From Polaromonas sp. (GTDB lineage Bacteria; Pseudomonadota; Gammaproteobacteria; Burkholderiales; Burkholderiaceae_C), in NCBI GenBank assembly GCA_030655515.1, contig JAURVI010000026.1, forward strand, positions 1 through 64,000: a stretch of 64,000 nucleotides of DNA, written 5' to 3'. Below, piece after piece: positions 25,121 through 34,754 of this stretch (its first letter is position 1; each line of letters opens with the position of its first letter). A program made the translations under genes and the position numbers. The notes below the pieces were generated by a model. It made no database searches. It was not told the DNA's origin and saw only the letters and a program-made list of their open reading frames with translations.

Positions 25121-26218
25121 ATGTCTGTGCATTCAGAGTACGTGTCTGAGCTGAGGGCGCGGGGCCATACCAGCGACCCGGCCCAGTTGCGTGCGGTCGA
25201 TGCGCTGGAGCGCTGTGCCACCGAGTGGGCCGCATTCAAGGAAAAACGTTCCAATCCGTTGAAAAAACTCATTAACCGGCCCGACGTACCGCGCGGTGTC
25301 TACATGCATGGCGGGGTGGGGCGCGGCAAAAGCTTTTTGATGGACTGCTTCTACAGCGCGGTTCCGCTGCAGCGCAAGACCCGGCTGCATTTTCACGAGT
25401 TCATGCGCGAAGTCCATCGTGAACTGCGTGACCTGCAGGGCATGGCCAATCCGCTTGACGAACTCGGCAAACGGATCGCCAGGCGTTACCGGTTGATCTG
25501 TTTTGACGAGTTTCATGTGGCCGATATCACCGACGCCATGATCCTGCATCGGCTGCTGGCGGCGTTGTTCGACAACGGCGTGGGTTTTGTGACGACCTCC
25601 AATTTTCATCCGGACGATCTGTACCCGAATGGCCTGCACCGCGACCGCATTTTTCCGGCAATCGCCCTGCTCAAAGCGAATCTGGAAGTGTTAAGTGTCG
25701 ACAACGGCATCGACTACCGCCGGCGCACGCTCGAGCAGGTCAGGCTCTACCATACGCCGCTGGGGCCGCAGGCAGACGCGGAGATGGAGGAAACTTTTGA
25801 GCGACTGGCGGAGTCCCACGACGAGTTGCCGGTTTTGCAGATTGAGTCACGGAAAATCCATGCCAGACGCAAAGCCGGTGGGTTGGTCTGGTTCGATTTC
25901 AAAACGCTGTGTGGCGGGCCGCGTTCGCAAAATGACTACCTCGAGATAGCGAGCCAGTTTCATACGGTGCTGCTCAGTGATGTGCCTCATATGCCGGTGC
26001 GCATGGCCTCCGAAGCGCGGCGCTTCACCTGGCTGGTCGATGTGCTGTACGACCGGCGCGTCAAGCTCATCATGTCGGCGCAAGTGAGTCCGGAGGCGTT
26101 GTATGTCGAGGGTCCTCTGGCGCATGAGTTCCCCCGGACGGTTTCCAGGCTCAATGAAATGCAGTCGGCAGAGTTTCTGGCGCTGGAGCGCAGGAATGTG
26201 GATACGACACTGACATGA
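25121..26218 (+). CDS. zapE: Cell division ATPase ZapE (AFG1-like)
   Basis: This 365-residue AAA+ family protein modulates the FtsZ ring in gammaproteobacteria and resembles mitochondrial AFG1. The Walker A is GGVGRGKSFLMD and the Walker B ICFDEFHVADI. A sensor-like TTSNFHPDDLYPNGLHRDRF-type region follows (here TSNFHPDDLYPNGLHRDRI), and near the C-terminus is FTWLVDVLYDRRVKL. The start is nine bases after lpdA, so it may be transcribed with the odh operon. The last codon and stop overlap the start of the next gene (ATGA). Confidence 0.93.
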   Translation: MSVHSEYVSELRARGHTSDPAQLRAVDALERCATEWAAFKEKRSNPLKKLINRPDVPRGVYMHGGVGRGKSFLMDCFYSAVPLQRKTRLHFHEFMREVHRELRDLQGMANPLDELGKRIARRYRLICFDEFHVADITDAMILHRLLAALFDNGVGFVTTSNFHPDDLYPNGLHRDRIFPAIALLKANLEVLSVDNGIDYRRRTLEQVRLYHTPLGPQADAEMEETFERLAESHDELPVLQIESRKIHARRKAGGLVWFDFKTLCGGPRSQNDYLEIASQFHTVLLSDVPHMPVRMASEARRFTWLVDVLYDRRVKLIMSAQVSPEALYVEGPLAHEFPRTVSRLNEMQSAEFLALERRNVDTTLT

Positions 26219-26889
26219 AAAAGTTACTTTTTTTACTATTTATTTCATTCATCAGTTGCACGGCAGGCGGGCAGTCCAGGGAGGATATCGCCTCGGCTGC
26301 TGTCGACCGGGAGAGAGAACGCATCAATGCGGAGCGCGTCAGGCTTGAGGCGGGCTTTGACGCGGAAGAAACCGCCTGTCACAAAAAGTTCTTTGTCAAT
26401 CACTGCCTCAACGCGATCAAGTCCAGGCGGCATCAAGCGATGGCGCAGTTGCGGCAGCAAGAGGTCGCGCTCAATGACGCGCAGCGCAAGCAAAAAGCCG
26501 CTGAACAGATTCGCAAGACAGAAGAAAAATCATCGCTCGACGTGCAGCAGCAGGCGGCCGAACGCCGCGCCAAATCGCTGGAAGAACAAAAGGCGCGCGA
26601 AGAACGGTCACGTAAAAAAACCGACGACCGCATCCATCTCGAGCAAGACGCAACCCTTAACGCTGCCGATGCGGCCAACAAGATGAAAGGGTCGCAGGAA
26701 AAGGCTCAGGAGCGTTTGGACAAGCAGGCCGCCATTGCCCAGGAAGTTCAAAAATACAACGAAAAGCAGCAAGAGGTGATGCAGAGAAAGGCCGACCGCG
26801 AGAAAAAGCAGCGCGAGCAGACCAAGCCCGCCGCCAAGTCCTTGCCGACGCCCGACAGGCTGCCAGTCAATCCAGGGCTTCGACCTTGA
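26215..26889 (+). CDS. Exported coiled-coil protein of unknown function
   Basis: This 224-residue protein begins with a hydrophobic segment (KKLLFLLFISFISC) that could be a signal peptide or a weak lipobox with C15. After that it is almost entirely charged and Gln/Lys/Glu/Arg-rich, consistent with a long coiled coil from about residue 25 to 200. Two cysteines in EETACHKKFFVNHCLNAIKSRRH may form a disulfide. The tail is proline-rich. Its start overlaps the zapE stop. I do not recognise a family beyond similar Burkholderiales hypothetical proteins. A periplasmic envelope role is a guess from the export signal. Confidence 0.7.
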   Translation: MKKLLFLLFISFISCTAGGQSREDIASAAVDRERERINAERVRLEAGFDAEETACHKKFFVNHCLNAIKSRRHQAMAQLRQQEVALNDAQRKQKAAEQIRKTEEKSSLDVQQQAAERRAKSLEEQKAREERSRKKTDDRIHLEQDATLNAADAANKMKGSQEKAQERLDKQAAIAQEVQKYNEKQQEVMQRKADREKKQREQTKPAAKSLPTPDRLPVNPGLRP

Positions 26890-27625
26890 CGATGACCAGC
26901 GACAGATTGTCACCGGCGCCATGGGCCCGCGACCTGGCCTTCTGGATCAAAAACTCGGTGGCCTCGCGCGGCGTGAGCATGGACAGCGCGGAGCCCATTT
27001 CACTCGGACTGAAATAGTGCCAGATGCCGTCGCTGCAGGCGATCAATGCATCGTTAGGTTGAAGCTGAGGTATGTAGTGCTGGCTGACAGGCGGCACCTC
27101 GTCGGTGCCCAGGCAGCCCATCAGGATATTGGACTGCGGGTGAACGTTGGCTTCTTCCTCGGTGATCTCGCCTTTGTCGACCAGCGTCTGGACATACGAG
27201 TGGTCCATGGTCCGCTTGACCAGTTTGGCGCCGTGAAAATGGTAAATGCGTGAATCTCCGGCATGCACCCAGTGGCAGTCGCCGCCAGGGTTGATCAAGA
27301 ACGCGGCCAGCGTGCTGTGCGGTTCCTGCTCGGCGGAAATGGCCGTGAGCTTGATGACGGTGTGCGCTTCTTCGACCAGTTGCTTGAGCACGGCGACAAC
27401 ATCGTCAGTGTCGGGCGAATAACGTTCAAACAGTTGCTTGGCGGTCATCATGACCTGGTCGGAAGCCTTGCGCCCGCCGCTTCTGCCGCCCATGCCATCG
27501 GCCACGATGCCGAGCATGCAGCCGGGGATGCGGGGATGGCTGAGCAGGGCCACCTGATCCTGCTGGTAGTCGCGGTCTCCTTTGTGGAGACCGGTTGACG
27601 CTGTGATTCGATAACCTTTGGACAT
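26867..27625 (-). CDS. PP2C-type serine/threonine protein phosphatase
   Basis: This 252-residue metal-dependent phosphatase has the PP2C motifs GDRDYQQDQ, GIVADGMGGRSGG, STLAAFLI, WVHAGDSRIYHF and the terminal HGAGDNLSLVIV with the metal-binding aspartate. Such enzymes reverse Ser/Thr phosphorylation in signalling, and a partner kinase is not in the window. It is convergent with the coiled-coil gene, and their coding ends overlap by 23 bases. No transmembrane segment is apparent, so it is probably cytoplasmic. Confidence 0.92.
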   Translation of the reverse strand: MSKGYRITASTGLHKGDRDYQQDQVALLSHPRIPGCMLGIVADGMGGRSGGRKASDQVMMTAKQLFERYSPDTDDVVAVLKQLVEEAHTVIKLTAISAEQEPHSTLAAFLINPGGDCHWVHAGDSRIYHFHGAKLVKRTMDHSYVQTLVDKGEITEEEANVHPQSNILMGCLGTDEVPPVSQHYIPQLQPNDALIACSDGIWHYFSPSEMGSALSMLTPREATEFLIQKARSRAHGAGDNLSLVIVKVEALD

Positions 27626-27713
27626 CTTGAAGTGGGTCGAGTCGCGTGGACTCGATTTATATCGGTAATCGACGTATTATCAGACGAAGAAGCAGCCCGC
27701 GCGGATAAATACT

Positions 27714-27917
27714 TTGGACTTAAATTTGCACTCCCTGGAGCGTCGCCTGATCGAGCTCAGAATCGAACATGCGGATATCAATGCACGGGTGGACATTGCG
27801 TCGCATGCCGACCCGCTTGACGAGTTGATGCTCAGACGCCTGAAGAATCGCGGTTTGTACCTGCGCGACCAGATCGCCCGGCTCGAATTGTCCCTGGACC
27901 CGCCCGAACCCGCCTGA
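27714..27917 (+). CDS. Small YdcH-like (DUF465) protein
   Basis: This 67-residue charged helical-hairpin protein has LHSLERRLIELRIEHADINA and MLRRLKNRGLYLRDQI, the pattern of DUF465/YdcH proteins of unknown function. No upstream ATG fits, so TTG 27714 is the likely start. The next in-frame ATG would remove most of the domain. It ends one base into the ATG of the following helicase gene, suggesting coupling. Confidence 0.75.
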   Translation: MDLNLHSLERRLIELRIEHADINARVDIASHADPLDELMLRRLKNRGLYLRDQIARLELSLDPPEPA

Positions 27918-29914
27918 TGAATCTGGAGTCTCAAGTTCTGGAGGCGTTTGCCTCTGAAGGCGTCCTGTCGCGCGCAACCGATCATTTTGTTCCCCGCAGT
28001 GGGCAGACCGAGATGGCGCTGGCCGTGGCGCGCGCCATTGAAGGCGCTTACCCGCTGGTGGTGGAGGCCGGCACCGGGATCGGAAAAACCTTTTCCTACC
28101 TGGTGCCGGCGCTGCTGAGCGGTGAGCGTGTCTTGCTGTCCACGGCCACCAAAGCGCTGCAGGATCAGTTGTTCGGGCGGGACCTGCCGGCCCTGGTCAA
28201 GGCTTTAGGCGTGCCGGTCAGCACCGCGCTGCTCAAAGGGCGTGGCAGTTACCTTTGCCTGCACCGGATGGAGATGGCCCGCCACGATGCCGCTTTTCCG
28301 GAGCGCAGCTCGCTTCGTGCATTGGCGAAGGTGGAGGAGTGGGCGCGCGTGACCCGCACCGGTGACCTGGCGGAACTCCCTGGCCTGGATGAGCGGTCGC
28401 CGGTCATCCCCTGGGTGACTTCCACCCGGGAAAACTGTCTCGGCGCCCCATGCCCCCGGTTTCGCGCCTGCCATGTCAACCACGCGCGCCGGGAAGCTTT
28501 GGCGGCGGACGTGGTGGTCATCAATCATCACCTGTTTTTTGCCGATCTGGCGGTCCGCGAATCCGGTGTGGCCGAGCTGCTGCCGACGGTGCGGATCGCC
28601 ATCTTTGACGAGGCGCACCAGCTCAATGAAACCGGCGTGCAGTTTCTGGGAAAAAACCTGTCAACGGGGCAACTGCTTGATTTTTCGCGCGACATGCTGG
28701 GCGCCGGCTTGCAGTTGGCGCGCGGCCTGCTGGACTGGCAGGCGCTGGCGGGCAAGACTGAACATGCTGCCCGCGAGCTGCGCCTGCGCGTGGGAAAAGC
28801 CTACCCGGGCAGCAAGCTGCGCTGGACTGAACCTGCGCCGGAAGGCCTGGATTCCGATGCCTGGGCCACCGCGCTGGCGGCAGTTTGCACGTCCCTGGCC
28901 CAGGCGTGTGAAGCGCTCGGTACGGCCGGTGAAATTGCGCCCGATTTCGTGCGTCTGCATGAACGCGCCGTTGAACTGGCGGAACGTACCCAGGCTTTCA
29001 CCCGTCCCCCCGAGCCGGGCGGTGTTCGTTGGCTGGACATTGGCGCGCAGTTGCGGCTGGTGGAGTCCCCGATGGACATTGCCAAAACCATTCAGGCCAA
29101 AGTGTTTGCGGATGACAAGGCCGTTGCCAAGTCATGGGTTTTCACGTCGGCCACATTGGGCGATGACGAGCCACTGAGCTGGTTCACCCAACCCTGTGGC
29201 CTGACCGAAGCCGCGGTGTTGCGGGTGGGCAGCCCGTTCGACTATGCGCGCCAGGCGGCCTTTTACCTGCCGCGCGATTTTCCGAAACCGGGCGACCCCA
29301 GGCATACGGCTGCCGTGGCTGCGTCAGCGGCTGATTGGGCGCGCCGGCTGGGCGGCCGCACGATGGTGCTGACCACAACGTTGCGTGCCTTGCGCGCCAT
29401 CGGCGAGGCGCTGCAGGCGGTTTTTGAAAACTCGACCGAGATCGAGGTTCTGGTGCAGGGCGCGATGCCGAAACGGGTCCTGATTGAACGTTTTCGCCAG
29501 GGTGACGCGCAGGGGGGGCGCGGCTGCGTTCTGGTGGCATCCGCTTCGTTCTGGGAGGGTATTGATGTGCCGGGCGATGCGCTGCAACTGGTGATCATCG
29601 ACAAGCTGCCTTTTCCGCCGCCGAACGATCCCATGGTGGAGGCCAGGTCGCGGCTTCTGGAGTCGGAGGGCAAAAGCGCGTTCAACGACTATTTCCTGCC
29701 GGAAGCGGCGGTGGCCCTGAAGCAGGGCGCGGGACGGCTGATACGCCGTGAGACGGATCAGGGCGTGCTGGTTGTTTGCGACACCCGGCTGGCGTCTATG
29801 GGCTACGGCAAACGCCTGCTGCGCGCGCTGCCGGCGATGCAGCGTCTGGTGTCAGAGGAGGCGCTGCACGACAGGCTGGACCGGCTTACCAGAACTTGTA
29901 CCAAGGCTCATTGA
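27917..29914 (+). CDS. yoaA: ATP-dependent DNA helicase of the YoaA/DinG (XPD) family
   Basis: This 665-residue superfamily 2 helicase unwinds DNA 5' to 3' and helps resolve blocked or damaged structures. Walker A is VVEAGTGIGKT, the DEAH box reads IFDEAHQ, and helicase motif VI is in LKQGAGRLIRRETDQG. Four candidate iron-sulfur cysteines occur (YLCLH, ENCLGAPCPRFRACH). YoaA-like features include ALLKGRGSYLCLHRMEM; the length is between YoaA and DinG. The 3' end overlaps bamD on the other strand by 29 bases. Confidence 0.85.
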   Translation: MNLESQVLEAFASEGVLSRATDHFVPRSGQTEMALAVARAIEGAYPLVVEAGTGIGKTFSYLVPALLSGERVLLSTATKALQDQLFGRDLPALVKALGVPVSTALLKGRGSYLCLHRMEMARHDAAFPERSSLRALAKVEEWARVTRTGDLAELPGLDERSPVIPWVTSTRENCLGAPCPRFRACHVNHARREALAADVVVINHHLFFADLAVRESGVAELLPTVRIAIFDEAHQLNETGVQFLGKNLSTGQLLDFSRDMLGAGLQLARGLLDWQALAGKTEHAARELRLRVGKAYPGSKLRWTEPAPEGLDSDAWATALAAVCTSLAQACEALGTAGEIAPDFVRLHERAVELAERTQAFTRPPEPGGVRWLDIGAQLRLVESPMDIAKTIQAKVFADDKAVAKSWVFTSATLGDDEPLSWFTQPCGLTEAAVLRVGSPFDYARQAAFYLPRDFPKPGDPRHTAAVAASAADWARRLGGRTMVLTTTLRALRAIGEALQAVFENSTEIEVLVQGAMPKRVLIERFRQGDAQGGRGCVLVASASFWEGIDVPGDALQLVIIDKLPFPPPNDPMVEARSRLLESEGKSAFNDYFLPEAAVALKQGAGRLIRRETDQGVLVVCDTRLASMGYGKRLLRALPAMQRLVSEEALHDRLDRLTRTCTKAH

Positions 29915-30707
29915 CCGACCGGAAGCCCTTGGAGAGGTACTCGCTCTGGGGATAGGTTTGTTCCATCACGCGCTTGGCATCGTCGCGCAACTGGGTCATG
30001 CCCAGAGCCTCGTAAGACTTGTACAAGATGAAGATCGCATCTTCCAGAACCGGCACGTCACGGTAGTCGGCAATCGCGGTCTGCGCACGGTTGATGGCTG
30101 AAATGTAGGCGCCGCGGGTGTAGTAATAGCGGGCCACATGCACTTCATGCTGGGCCAGCGAATTGACGATGTAGATCATGCGCGAACGGGCGTCGACCGA
30201 GTATTTGGATTCGGGAAAACGGTTGACCAGTTCCTTGAAGGTCTCGAACGATTCCTTGGCGGCTTTCTGGTCGCGTTCGGACAGATCCTGCCTGTACAGA
30301 AAGCTGAACAGGCCCAGGTTTTCGTTGAAGTTGACCAGACCTTTGAGGTACAGGGCGTAATCGATCGCAGGGCTGGCCGGGTGCAGCTTGATGAAGCGGT
30401 CCAGCGTTGCCAGAGCCTGAGGCTGTTCACCGCCCTTGAACTGCGCGTAAGCTTTTTCAAGCTGGGCTTGTTGCGCCAGCGGTGTGCCGGCAGCGCGGCC
30501 TTCGAGCTTTTCAAACAAGGGAATGGCCTTGTCGTAGGCGCCGGAATTCGCTTCGTCTTTGGCTTCCGCGTAAATCTTGTTCGGGCTCCACGTCGCCGTC
30601 GGGTCTTTCACGGCGGTGGAGCAGGCCGAGAGGACGAATGCACAGACGACCATGACCGCGGCAAAAGGGCGTGTCTCTGGAACAACCGATAATTTGATGG
30701 AAAACAT
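29886..30707 (-). CDS. bamD: Outer-membrane assembly lipoprotein BamD (ComL)
   Basis: This 273-residue lipoprotein of the BAM complex folds beta-barrel proteins into the outer membrane together with BamA. The signal ends in FVLSACS, a lipobox. TPR-like helices follow, with YAQFKGGEQPQALATLDRFI, LKGLVNF and RYYYTRGAYISAINRAQ, which are typical of BamD. It is divergent from rluD with only 17 bases between the start codons, a conserved arrangement in proteobacteria, so the two promoters must overlap within the coding regions. Confidence 0.95.
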   Translation of the reverse strand: MFSIKLSVVPETRPFAAVMVVCAFVLSACSTAVKDPTATWSPNKIYAEAKDEANSGAYDKAIPLFEKLEGRAAGTPLAQQAQLEKAYAQFKGGEQPQALATLDRFIKLHPASPAIDYALYLKGLVNFNENLGLFSFLYRQDLSERDQKAAKESFETFKELVNRFPESKYSVDARSRMIYIVNSLAQHEVHVARYYYTRGAYISAINRAQTAIADYRDVPVLEDAIFILYKSYEALGMTQLRDDAKRVMEQTYPQSEYLSKGFRSVNEPWYKFW

Positions 30708-30724
30708 CGCAATTGATCCTATTG

Positions 30725-31759
30725 ATGACTGATTCTGTACAAAGCCGATTGATTATATCGAGCGCCACCGCGGCGGACAGTCTGCCGGACGATCTCCTGG
30801 GCGAGTGGGAGGCGGGCGCCGACTTTGAATTGCGCCAGGTGGTGGTTCCGGCAAGCAGCCATGGTCTTCGTCTCGACCGCGCGCTGGCTGGCATTGTGCC
30901 CGAGTTCTCCCGCAGTTATCTGCAGCAGTTGATTGAGGCCGCCGCCGTGCAGCTCAACGGCGCGACAGTCACCAAGGTATCGGCCAAGGTGAAGGCGGGT
31001 GACGAGCTCAGGATCGAGTTGAAACCCACCCCGCAAAGCCAGGCCTTCAAGCCCGAAGCGATGGCGCTGGAGATTGTTTTTGAGGATGCGCATCTTCTGG
31101 TCATCAACAAGCCGGCCGGCCTGGTGGTGCATCCGGCGCCGGGCAACTGGAGCGGCACGCTGCTCAACGGTTTGCTGGCGCGCGATTCGCAGGCCGGCCT
31201 GCTGCCGCGCGCCGGCATTGTGCATCGGCTGGACAAGGACACCAGCGGTTTGATGGTCGTGGCGCGCAGGCGGCCGGTCATGGACCTGCTGGTCGGCATG
31301 ATCGCACGCAGAGCCGTCAGCCGCGAATACCTGGCGCTCGCGCATGGCGCGTGGGTGGGGCCGGCCTCGCGGCAGGTCGACTCGCCGATAGGGCGCGATC
31401 CACGCAACCGTTTGCGCATGGCGGTGGTTGACCTGGACAAAAACGCCGGCAAAACTGCCTCGACCGGCATCTTCCTGCTGCACGGCCAAGCGCAACACTG
31501 CCTGGTGCGGTGCAAACTGGAGACAGGCCGAACCCACCAGATACGCGTCCACATGGCCTCGATTGGCCACCCGCTGGTGTCCGATGAAGTCTATGGCGGA
31601 CGGCCCGCCGGCGGTCTCAAGCGGCAGGCGCTGCACGCATGCCGACTGGCTTTTACCCACCCGGTGACCCATGAAGCGCTGGCGTTCGAGGCACCGCTGC
31701 CCGCCGATCTGGTGGCGGCCCTGGACAGCTTGGGGCTGATATACAATCAAACCCAGTAG
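30725..31759 (+). CDS. rluD: 23S rRNA pseudouridine synthase RluD
   Basis: This 344-residue enzyme makes pseudouridines in helix 69 of 23S rRNA. An S4-like RNA-binding domain lies at about residues 45-110. The catalytic RLDKDTSGLMVVAR motif holds the active aspartate, and RTHQIRVHMASIGHPLVSDEVYG-type motifs follow (RTHQIRVHM visible). The ATG at 30725 is taken instead of an upstream in-frame ATT/near-cognate codon. A short N-terminal extension before the S4 domain is common in Burkholderiales. Confidence 0.94.
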   Translation: MTDSVQSRLIISSATAADSLPDDLLGEWEAGADFELRQVVVPASSHGLRLDRALAGIVPEFSRSYLQQLIEAAAVQLNGATVTKVSAKVKAGDELRIELKPTPQSQAFKPEAMALEIVFEDAHLLVINKPAGLVVHPAPGNWSGTLLNGLLARDSQAGLLPRAGIVHRLDKDTSGLMVVARRRPVMDLLVGMIARRAVSREYLALAHGAWVGPASRQVDSPIGRDPRNRLRMAVVDLDKNAGKTASTGIFLLHGQAQHCLVRCKLETGRTHQIRVHMASIGHPLVSDEVYGGRPAGGLKRQALHACRLAFTHPVTHEALAFEAPLPADLVAALDSLGLIYNQTQ

Positions 31760-31818
31760 TTTTCTGCTACCTGCGGCATGGCGCCCCCTGATGAAGTGGT
31801 TGCGCATGACTGTGAACT

Positions 31819-31838
31819 GCGCCGCCAGGCGCCTTTTT
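31819..31838 (+). terminator. Rho-independent terminator-like hairpin after rluD
   Basis: GCGCC and GGCGC form a short GC stem around a GCCA loop, followed by CTTTTT. It lies in the 104-base gap between rluD and scpB and fits a weak intrinsic terminator. Confidence 0.5.
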
Positions 31839-31863
31839 CTCGAATTATTTCGGAACCAAGACC

Positions 31864-32538
31864 ATGACTACGACGGATGCCAAGTGCGTCCTCGAAACGG
31901 CACTTATTTGCGCTCAGCAGCCGCTGCCTTTGCGTGAGATGGGTGTTTTGTTCAACGGGGCGCTGACGGCCGACACCCTCAAGCTCTTGCTCGAGGAACT
32001 GCAAAACGACTGGTCCGGGCGCGGGGCGGAGCTGGTGCATGTGGCGACCGGCTGGCGTTTTCAGAGCCGGCCGCAGATGCGCGAGTACCTTGATCGCCTG
32101 CATCCCGAAAAGCCGCCCCGCTATACCCGTGCCACGCTGGAAACCCTGGCCATCATTGCCTACCGTCAACCGGTGACCCGTGGTGACATGGAAGATATCC
32201 GGGGCGTGACCATCAACAGCATGATTCTCAAACAGTTGGAAGACCGCGGCTGGGTGGAGGTCATCGGTCACCGCGAAACCGTCGGGCGGCCCGGTCTGTA
32301 CGCGACGACCCGGCAGTTTCTCGATGACTTGGGGCTGGAGTCGCTCGATCAGTTGCCGGCCATGGACAGCGCGGCGGGGCAGGCGTCCATGCTGGCGCAG
32401 ATCGAGTTTGGCCTGGCGGCGCCGGTGGCCAGTGATGAGGGGGTTCCGGGTGCGGTGGGGCTGGCCGCCGATCTGGAGGCTCAATTGCCTGGTGCAGACG
32501 CTCGCCATCCGGCGGATTCCGAAAGCTTGCAGGACTAG
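31864..32538 (+). CDS. scpB: Segregation and condensation protein ScpB
   Basis: This 224-residue kleisin-associated protein joins ScpA and SMC in chromosome condensation. Two winged-helix domains are visible: [21 protein letters not shown] at the N-terminus and the highly conserved [25 protein letters not shown] segment with [10 protein letters not shown] variable acidic tail follows from about residue 165. ScpA is not adjacent here. It is followed by a structured 84-base gap and rluB, an order seen in other Burkholderiales. Confidence 0.93.
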   Translation: MTTTDAKCVLETALICAQQPLPLREMGVLFNGALTADTLKLLLEELQNDWSGRGAELVHVATGWRFQSRPQMREYLDRLHPEKPPRYTRATLETLAIIAYRQPVTRGDMEDIRGVTINSMILKQLEDRGWVEVIGHRETVGRPGLYATTRQFLDDLGLESLDQLPAMDSAAGQASMLAQIEFGLAAPVASDEGVPGAVGLAADLEAQLPGADARHPADSESLQD

Positions 32539-32540
32539 GG

Positions 32541-32582
32541 CCTGATCACAATGAAACGCTCTCTCGTTTCATCGTGAACAGG
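32541..32582 (+). promoter_or_regulatory. Long hairpin between scpB and rluB
   Basis: An 8-bp perfect stem ATGAAACG/CGTTTCAT around CTCTCT extends, after one mismatch, to CAC/GTG and, after a 2x2 internal loop, to CCTG/CAGG. No U-tract follows. It may be a REP-like repeat or an mRNA processing or attenuation element. Confidence 0.5.
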
Positions 32583-32622
32583 ACACTAGCATCCGCCGAT
32601 CCACACGCCTGAACGTATACGC

Positions 32623-34212
32623 ATGAATCAACACGACAATCCGGCTTCGGCCGCTCCGCTTCCCCAGGTTGAAGAGTCAAAAGCGGTGCTGGCCCTTGAT
32701 TCACAAGCGCAGGAAGCCATCAATTTGATCGTTGATGATGCGCCGGCCGCAGGCGCGGCCAGTGCCACCGGCAGGCCCGCGCCCCAGGCGCAAGCCGAGC
32801 CGACGCTGGCCAATCGCTTCGAAGATGTGGTGACCGGCAAGTTCGATGCCGACGAAGAGGACGTCGCCCTGGCGCCGCCCAGGCGCGTGTTGTCGCCCCA
32901 GCCGGAAACCCCGAAATTGCACAAGGTGCTGGCGCAGGCGGGCCTGGGTTCGCGGCTGGAAATGGAACAACTGATTCTGGAGGGGCGGATTTCCGTCAAT
33001 GCCGAGCCCGCCCACATTGGCCAGCGCATCCAGTTCGGCGATACCGTCAAGGTCAACGGCAAGCCGATCCGGGTGCGCATCGATCCGCCGCCGCCTCGCG
33101 TGATCGCCTACCACAAGCCTGCCGGCGAAGTGGTGACGCATGACGATCCGCAAAACCGGCCCACGGTGTTTCGCCGCCTGCCCAAACTGTTTCAGGGCAA
33201 ATGGCAATCGGTCGGACGGCTGGATCTGAACACCGAGGGTTTGCTGCTGCTGACCAGCTCCGGCGAGCTGGCCAACAAGCTGATGCATCCGCGTTTTGGC
33301 CTGGAACGCGAGTACGCGGTGCGGGTGCTGGGCGCGCTGAACAATGAGGAAAAGAAGCGACTGCTTGACGGCGTACACCTCGACGATGGCGTGGCTCACT
33401 TCAGCACGATTGAAGCCGGCGGGGGCGAGGGCGCCAACTGCTGGTACCGGGTGACGATTTCCGAGGGGCGCAATCGCGAAGTGCGCCGGATGTTTGAAGC
33501 GGTCGGCCACGCTGTCAGTCGCCTGATCCGCATTCGCTACGGCGCGGTGGTGCTGCCGCGTGGGCTCAAGCGCGGTGCCTTTGTCGAGCTTGACGAGCGC
33601 GATATCTGGGCCTTGACCAGCGCTGTCGGTCGCTCCGAAGCCCGGTCCGACCCACGGGGGGCGAAAAACCCTTCCGAATCCGGCAATGCGGCTGGCGGCG
33701 AGGGCCGCCAGGGGCGCGGTCCGCGCAGAAACGACAGGCCGCGCGGCGGGCGGGGACGGACGGATGCCAGTTCCGAGCGGACGCCCAACCAGCAAGCCAT
33801 GCCGGATCAGAGCGATGGCGCCGAGCAGGAGCCGAACGAATTTCAGCCGCCGATGCAACACACCGATGCGCCGCGCGACGGCAACCGGCGTCGCGGCGGC
33901 AAGGGCCGCGGGCCGGGGGGCGGCAATGCCGGAGCTCGCTCCGGGTCCAGGAATTTCGGTGGAAACTCCGGAGTCTCGGGACAAAATCGCCGAGATGACC
34001 GCGGTGACAGGAATGACAAGGGGGCTGGTGGAGCGCAGCCTGACCCGATGAAAACGTCTTTCGGCTACATCGGCGCAGACACCTTTACCCGGCAGCGACA
34101 AGCGCAGGGCCAAGGCCAACGGCGCGGCGGCGGCAACGGCGGGGGCGGTACGGGCCAGCGGCGTGGTGGCGGCGGTTCTGGAGGTGGCGGCAACCGGGGT
34201 GGCAATCGTTGA
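32623..34212 (+). CDS. rluB: 23S rRNA pseudouridine synthase RluB with long disordered tail
   Basis: This 529-residue protein modifies uridine 2605 of 23S rRNA. An N-terminal alanine/acidic extension (about 100 residues) precedes an S4 domain around [21 protein letters not shown]. The RsuA/RluB catalytic motif is [19 protein letters not shown]. After about residue 340 the sequence becomes very rich in Gly, Arg, Asn and Gln up to the end ([18 protein letters not shown]). Such RNA-binding-like tails are common in Burkholderiales RluB. It is much longer than the roughly 290-residue E. coli enzyme. Confidence 0.92.
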   Translation: MNQHDNPASAAPLPQVEESKAVLALDSQAQEAINLIVDDAPAAGAASATGRPAPQAQAEPTLANRFEDVVTGKFDADEEDVALAPPRRVLSPQPETPKLHKVLAQAGLGSRLEMEQLILEGRISVNAEPAHIGQRIQFGDTVKVNGKPIRVRIDPPPPRVIAYHKPAGEVVTHDDPQNRPTVFRRLPKLFQGKWQSVGRLDLNTEGLLLLTSSGELANKLMHPRFGLEREYAVRVLGALNNEEKKRLLDGVHLDDGVAHFSTIEAGGGEGANCWYRVTISEGRNREVRRMFEAVGHAVSRLIRIRYGAVVLPRGLKRGAFVELDERDIWALTSAVGRSEARSDPRGAKNPSESGNAAGGEGRQGRGPRRNDRPRGGRGRTDASSERTPNQQAMPDQSDGAEQEPNEFQPPMQHTDAPRDGNRRRGGKGRGPGGGNAGARSGSRNFGGNSGVSGQNRRDDRGDRNDKGAGGAQPDPMKTSFGYIGADTFTRQRQAQGQGQRRGGGNGGGGTGQRRGGGGSGGGGNRGGNR

Positions 34213-34322
34213 TGCCGCGTCTCGTCCCCCGTTTTTTCTGAACAGGGTCATCGGCCGCGAGCTAAAATCAAAGGCTTTATTCGATTTGAATAAAGCAAGA
34301 AAATCAAGGTTAAGGAAATCTC

Positions 34323-34748
34323 ATGGCGATCGAACGCACCCTCTCCATCATCAAACCCGATGCCGTGGCAAAAAATGTTATCGGTAAAATCTACGCACGC
34401 TTCGAGGCTGCCGGCCTGAAAGTGGTTGCTGCCAGGCTGGCGCACCTCTCGCGCGGTGAAGCCGAAGCTTTTTATGCGGTTCACAAAGACCGTCCTTTTT
34501 TCAAGGACCTGGTTGACTTCATGATTTCCGGCCCGGTGATGATTTCCGCACTGGAAGGCGAAAACGCAATTTTGAAACACCGCGATTTGATGGGCGCCAC
34601 GGATCCGAAGAAAGCCGCCGCCGGCACCATCCGCGCCGATTTTGCCGAAAGCATTGATGCCAATGCCGTGCATGGCTCCGACGCCGCCGAAACTGCCCAG
34701 GTGGAGATCAGCTTTTTCTTTGCGGGCATGAACATCTATTCGCGCTAG
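34323..34748 (+). CDS. ndk: Nucleoside-diphosphate kinase
   Basis: This 141-residue enzyme transfers the gamma phosphate between nucleotides through a phosphohistidine. The start [20 protein letters not shown] is canonical, and the active-site histidine is in [13 protein letters not shown]. The length matches the family exactly. A TAAGGAAAT ribosome-binding site precedes the ATG. It is followed by a three-copy repeat array before rlmN. Confidence 0.97.
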   Translation: MAIERTLSIIKPDAVAKNVIGKIYARFEAAGLKVVAARLAHLSRGEAEAFYAVHKDRPFFKDLVDFMISGPVMISALEGENAILKHRDLMGATDPKKAAAGTIRADFAESIDANAVHGSDAAETAQVEISFFFAGMNIYSR

Positions 34749-34754
34749 GAATAT

